From positions 1 through 9,411 of the forward strand of contig JALZWC010000198.1 in NCBI GenBank assembly GCA_023300255.1: a stretch of DNA of 9,411 bases, read 5' to 3'. Below are positions 6,350 through 9,411 of the stretch, piece after piece. The first letter of the stretch is position 1; each line of letters opens with the position of its first letter. The stretch is from Saprospiraceae bacterium (GTDB taxonomy: Bacteria; Bacteroidota; Bacteroidia; Chitinophagales; Saprospiraceae). The notes beneath the pieces are model-generated. The model did not search any database. It was not told the DNA's origin and worked only from the letters and a program-made list of their open reading frames with translations. Position numbers and translations under genes: made by a program.

Positions 6350-7708
6350 CTAATATGCGACTGCCCGTTCTAATTCTGCTGCTCGTATTAATACATCGTA
6401 TTTAGCAATAGATAAATTGATTTGAGCAGTATTTAATTTGGTTTGTGCATCCAAATATTCTATTAAAATTGCTTGTTCATTTTTATATTTCTTCTCAATT
6501 AAATTAAAACGTTGTTGCGCACTCTCGACTGCTGCTTTTTCTGTATTTATTTTTTGAGTAGCTGTTGATAAGGCATACCAAGCATTCGTGACTTGTAATT
6601 CTATCTGTTGTTTTACTAATGCATAATCAGTTTGCAATTCTTGGCTAGTAATTTTAGATTGCGCTATTTTTTGGATTCTTTTCTTACCATCGTAAATGGT
6701 CCACTTTGCACCAATCGCCAAAGTAGCTAAAAACTGATCTCCTTTGAACAGATAACCACTTCCTTGGAAACCTGCGGAACCTTGTAGCCCAATAGTTGGT
6801 AATTTACTTTTCTCTTCTAATTGAGTGATTAGTTCCGTTGCCTTTTTAGCATTATTAATTTGAATTAATTCGGAACGATTAGTGATTGCTTCTTCTTTTA
6901 GTTGATCTAAGTCAGTAGGAGAGAAATTAATTAATTCCAAATTAATTGATTTCTCTATCTCTGCGTCATAAGCTCTATTTAACAAAGAATTAAAATAGGT
7001 TTTAGCTAAGTGTTGTTGCTGTAATATACTAACTCTAGTACTATTCAATTTTTCAATTTCATAAGTTACGCCCGATAACACATCTGGCGTCGCTTTATCG
7101 TATTTGACTAACTTTTGATTGAAGCGAAATAATTCCTTTAATAAGGCATTTGATTTAGCCAAAACAGATATAACCTCAAAGGTTTTAAAATAATTATAGT
7201 AGGCTACCTTTATCTCTTTAGTCAATTCTACCTCATACGCAGTTATCTTTGCTTGTTCTACTGAAATGAGTTGTTCCTGTGCTTTTAAATTGTAATAGAT
7301 TGCTCGATTGAAAAGTGGATAAGAAGCATAGACTCTTGTATCATGAAAATTATTAGGAGTTAATTGCTCATTGACATTTTCTAAGTCTGTTGGGAAGTCA
7401 TTGGATTGGGTTAAGCTATTTAAGGTTTGATAGGCGGGATTCAAAAAATCACCGATAGGGAAATCTAAGTGCCTCCCTCCTGCTGACAACAAGTAGGAAG
7501 GCTCGAAAGTGACCAGTGGCAAGGTATTACTTTTTGCTTCAGCTACTTTGTAAGTCTGCTTTTGTAAGCCTAAAGCATTTTTTTGTAACTGTAAATTATT
7601 GGATAGGCCCTCTTTTACGTAGTCTTGTAAGATTGTATTTTGTCCGATAAGCAGGATAGGGTAGTAGCTTAGAAGTAGAAGTATCCAGATCAAAAGTTGT
7701 TTGCTCAT
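6350..7708 (-). CDS. TolC-family outer-membrane efflux protein
   Basis: This 452-residue outer-membrane factor forms the exit duct of the tripartite efflux system. The N-terminal hydrophobic segment (about 4-22, ending LLIGQ) is a Sec signal peptide; there is no clear lipobox Cys, so unlike OprM it is probably not lipidated. The body shows the two-fold repeat of the OEP domain: a first half (about 28-245) and a second half (about 265-450), each with a proline-marked start of the beta-barrel strand (NTLPLVTFEPSY at 61-72 and SKLPTIGLQGSAG at 301-313) flanked by long amphipathic helices. The motif AKWTIYDGKKR (334-344) corresponds to the conserved W-x-hydrophobic-x-D-G segment of the family, and EIKVAYYNYFKT (165-176) to the first-half helix motif. 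It is the first gene of the operon, so the promoter should lie in the 7709-7971 spacer. Confidence 0.93.
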   Translation of the reverse strand: MSKQLLIWILLLLSYYPILLIGQNTILQDYVKEGLSNNLQLQKNALGLQKQTYKVAEAKSNTLPLVTFEPSYLLSAGGRHLDFPIGDFLNPAYQTLNSLTQSNDFPTDLENVNEQLTPNNFHDTRVYASYPLFNRAIYYNLKAQEQLISVEQAKITAYEVELTKEIKVAYYNYFKTFEVISVLAKSNALLKELFRFNQKLVKYDKATPDVLSGVTYEIEKLNSTRVSILQQQHLAKTYFNSLLNRAYDAEIEKSINLELINFSPTDLDQLKEEAITNRSELIQINNAKKATELITQLEEKSKLPTIGLQGSAGFQGSGYLFKGDQFLATLAIGAKWTIYDGKKRIQKIAQSKITSQELQTDYALVKQQIELQVTNAWYALSTATQKINTEKAAVESAQQRFNLIEKKYKNEQAILIEYLDAQTKLNTAQINLSIAKYDVLIRAAELERAVAY

Positions 7709-7755
7709 TTATAGCTGTTGGTATTTATGCCTTAAGTAGGTGGTACTAACAAGCG

Positions 7756-7791
7756 CAAATTATATAATGTTTAGGAAGGAGCGGTGCTAAA
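7756..7791 (-). promoter_or_regulatory. Candidate promoter of the efflux operon
   Basis: On the minus strand the sequence TATATAATTTG (7766 down to 7756) contains both a perfect TATAAT box and an ending close to the Bacteroidota -7 box TAnnTTTG. A TTTA (7791-7788) lies 21 bases upstream in the place of the -33 TTTG. The box is about 50 bases ahead of the channel gene start at 7708. The match to the Bacteroidota consensus is not exact, so the call is tentative. Confidence 0.35.
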
Positions 7792-7851
7792 TATAAATCA
7801 ATTGACAGTTTTTCTAGTTAGATTGTTGAAATGTTCTTACTAATCGTAGAT

Positions 7852-7884
7852 TTTGCACCATTTCTAAAGGATTATAGTCTTTAG
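7852..7884 (+). promoter_or_regulatory. Candidate promoter and small inverted repeat upstream of the FAD oxidoreductase
   Basis: A TTTG (7852-7855) is followed after 19 bases by TAGTCTTTA (7875-7883), an imperfect TAnnTTTG -7 box at the right spacing. The -7 region overlaps an inverted repeat CTAAAG (7864-7869) with CTTTAG (7879-7884) that could be an operator or a leader hairpin. The start codon at 7972 is about 90 bases downstream. A weaker alternative box TATGTTTA is at 7951-7958. The rest of the 263-bp divergent spacer shows nothing else clear. Confidence 0.25.
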
Positions 7885-7971
7885 GTGGTTTTAATTAGCT
7901 AATCGGCAACTAATTCTTTCTACTCTTGTTTCGTACTTATTCTATTTTATTATGTTTAATCATATTATTTT

Positions 7972-9216
7972 ATGTCTACAGTTATTATAATCGGAGGAGG
8001 TTTGGCAGGACTTACTGCTGCTACTCAATTACATCAAAAGGGAGTGGACTTTGTATTATTAGAAGCTAGTGATCGGATTGGTGGAAGGATAAAAACAGAC
8101 CTTGTAGATGGCTTTCGTTTAGATCATGGCTTTCAGGTGTTTTTGACCGCTTATCCAGAAGCGCAACATTTTTTGGACTATCAAAAATTGGATTTGAAAA
8201 AATTTGCACCAGGTGCACTGTTATTATATCCTGATGGAAAAAAAGACCGAATAGGTGATCCTTTAAGGGATTTAACTAGTTTGCTACCAACTATCTTTTC
8301 TAATGCAGGAAACTTAATGGATAAGCTACGGATTTTAAAATTAAAAAATAGGCTCTCTCAACTCTCTATCGAAGAAATATTTCTGCAACAAGATAAGAGC
8401 ACACAATTTGTACTTGCTGAGGAATACGGCTTTAGCGAAAAAATTATTAATAGATTTTTTAGACCTTTTTTTTCTGGTATTTTTTTAGAAAAAGAATTGA
8501 CTACCAGTCGTAGTATGTTCGACTTTGTATTTAAAATGTTTGGAGAAGGATATGCCGCCGTACCCAATTTAGGAATGGAAGCCATTCCTAAGCAGTTGGC
8601 AGCGGAGTTACCAAAGAAGTCTTTACAGATGGGCGCAAAAGTGGAAAAAATTGAAGGTCAGCAGGTTTACCTAACAGATGGCTCTTCTTATACTGCTCCC
8701 ACTATTATTGTTGCGACAGAAGCTACTGGTTTAGTTAGTGATCTTGCCAAAGTAAAGCGTAATTATCAAAGCACTACGCACCTACATTATATTGCCAATG
8801 AGCCTCCTATATCCCAGCCTTTGATTGCTTTAAATATCAATGAAAATCATTTATCTAATAATATTTGTACCATTAGTCAAGTTGCTGCTGGCTATGCGTC
8901 TGCTGATAAACATTTAGTCTCTATATCTATTGTCGGAAAAGATACTGATTCAAACACAGATTTAGACAAGACTGTTCGTAAAGAACTGAAAACTTGGTTT
9001 GGTGGTGTAACAGAAGATTGGGAACATTTACAGACTCAAGAAATAAATTATGCACTTCCTAATCAAAAAGCTGTTCAGCATAAGCTGATGAATGATCAAA
9101 TGAAACTTAGGAAAGGATTGTATGTTTGTGGCGATTTTCTATTAAATGGTTCTATTAATGGGGCTATGCGTACAGGACGAAAAGTTGGAGACCTAGTCCT
9201 TGAAGAATTACTTTAG
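7972..9216 (+). CDS. FAD-dependent oxidoreductase (flavin amine oxidase / phytoene desaturase-like)
   Basis: This 414-residue flavoprotein belongs to the NAD(P)/FAD-binding amine oxidase superfamily. The N-terminal Rossmann dinucleotide fold is clear: VIIIGGGLAGLTAA gives GxGxxG at Gly8, Gly10 and Gly13, Glu31 at the end of strand 2 should bind the FAD ribose, and RIGGRIKT (35-42) is the family's second motif. A RLDHGFQVF block (49-57) follows. The middle (about 75-275) is the substrate domain and has no diagnostic residues that I can assign. The C-terminal FAD motif YVCGDFLLNGSINGAMRTG (384-402) closes the fold. No signal peptide or membrane segment is seen, so it is probably cytosolic or peripheral. 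Length is short for carotenoid desaturases (about 490-510) but usual for uncharacterised bacterial members. Substrate is unknown; amine, carotenoid or porphyrin-type roles cannot be separated. The start has no Shine-Dalgarno but agrees with the Rossmann fold starting at residue 3. Confidence 0.92.
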   Translation: MSTVIIIGGGLAGLTAATQLHQKGVDFVLLEASDRIGGRIKTDLVDGFRLDHGFQVFLTAYPEAQHFLDYQKLDLKKFAPGALLLYPDGKKDRIGDPLRDLTSLLPTIFSNAGNLMDKLRILKLKNRLSQLSIEEIFLQQDKSTQFVLAEEYGFSEKIINRFFRPFFSGIFLEKELTTSRSMFDFVFKMFGEGYAAVPNLGMEAIPKQLAAELPKKSLQMGAKVEKIEGQQVYLTDGSSYTAPTIIVATEATGLVSDLAKVKRNYQSTTHLHYIANEPPISQPLIALNINENHLSNNICTISQVAAGYASADKHLVSISIVGKDTDSNTDLDKTVRKELKTWFGGVTEDWEHLQTQEINYALPNQKAVQHKLMNDQMKLRKGLYVCGDFLLNGSINGAMRTGRKVGDLVLEELL

Positions 9217-9276
9217 TAAGGAAGGATTAAATTCTAAATGACAAGCGGTAAATATTAGGTTTTTCCTTACGGTTTT
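9216..9276 (+). terminator. Possible terminator after the FAD oxidoreductase
   Basis: GTAAGGAA (9216-9223), overlapping the last base of the stop codon, is perfectly complementary to TTCCTTAC (9263-9270), which is followed by GG and six T residues (9271-9278 region). The stem is 8 bp with a long 39-base loop, unusual for an intrinsic terminator, so the call is tentative. Confidence 0.35.
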
Positions 9277-9297
9277 TTAACTATACACGATCTGTTT

Positions 9298-9317
9298 CCC
9301 CCGCTGGCGGGCAGGGG
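9298..9317. repeat. GC-rich palindromic phrase in an AT-rich spacer
   Basis: CCCGC (9300-9304) and GCGGG (9307-9311) form an inverted repeat within a run that opens with CCCCC and closes with GGGG (9314-9317). Several alternative pairings are possible. It stands out sharply from the AT-rich sequence on both sides. It resembles the GCCTG/CAGG insert at 5129-5150 in style and is probably a REP-like interspersed repeat. Confidence 0.45.
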
Positions 9318-9411
9318 TGATTGGTTCTATTTTTAGGCGATTTTTCATAGGTAATTACCAGTTGCCAGTTGATTTTATACGAAGATTTGGACTATGTGTG
9401 CAAATCATACA

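Noticed and set aside
8358..8585. Minus-strand open frame of 75 codons
   Set aside because: Inside the FAD oxidoreductase gene on the opposite strand; no family features.

Overview
The window looks like ordinary chromosome from a member of the Bacteroidota. The basis is its AT-rich composition, the lack of Shine-Dalgarno sequences before every start codon, TATAATTTG/TAnnTTTG-like promoter boxes, a short lipobox-type adaptor signal peptide, and GC-rich palindromic phrases between genes. The phylum is an inference; no rRNA or tRNA marker is present.

Layout from left to right: (1) the 3' part of an amidohydrolase related to 2-pyrone-4,6-dicarboxylate lactonases (+, cut by the left edge), then 50 bp that include a degenerate hexamer repeat, then a YajO-type aldo/keto reductase (+). 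(2) A 247-bp convergent spacer with a terminator-like hairpin and a palindromic 'CTCTGCG' repeat. (3) A complete tripartite RND efflux operon on the minus strand, transcribed in the order outer-membrane TolC-type channel (7708-6350), periplasmic lipoprotein adaptor (6305-5253), inner-membrane RND pump (4868-1833). (4) A 263-bp divergent spacer with candidate promoters in both directions. (5) A FAD-dependent amine-oxidase-type oxidoreductase (+), followed by a possible terminator, a GC-rich palindrome and a short tandem repeat up to the right edge.

The three efflux genes make one machine: the RND protein binds substrate and uses the proton gradient, the adaptor bridges the periplasm, and the TolC-type channel opens the outer membrane. 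The substrate cannot be read from sequence. The pump lacks the second TM4 aspartate and the TM10 lysine of AcrB, as in many non-AcrB RND proteins.

The most notable item lies inside this operon. Between the adaptor and pump genes is a 261-bp non-coding palindromic element (4951-5211). It has 26-bp imperfect terminal inverted repeats and a flush 7-bp direct repeat (TTTCTAA) on each side, as expected of a MITE that inserted and duplicated its target. Its interior is built from four copies of one core unit, two in each orientation, so any adaptor-pump read-through mRNA would fold into a long hairpin there. No CRISPR array, defence system, prophage or RNA gene was seen.
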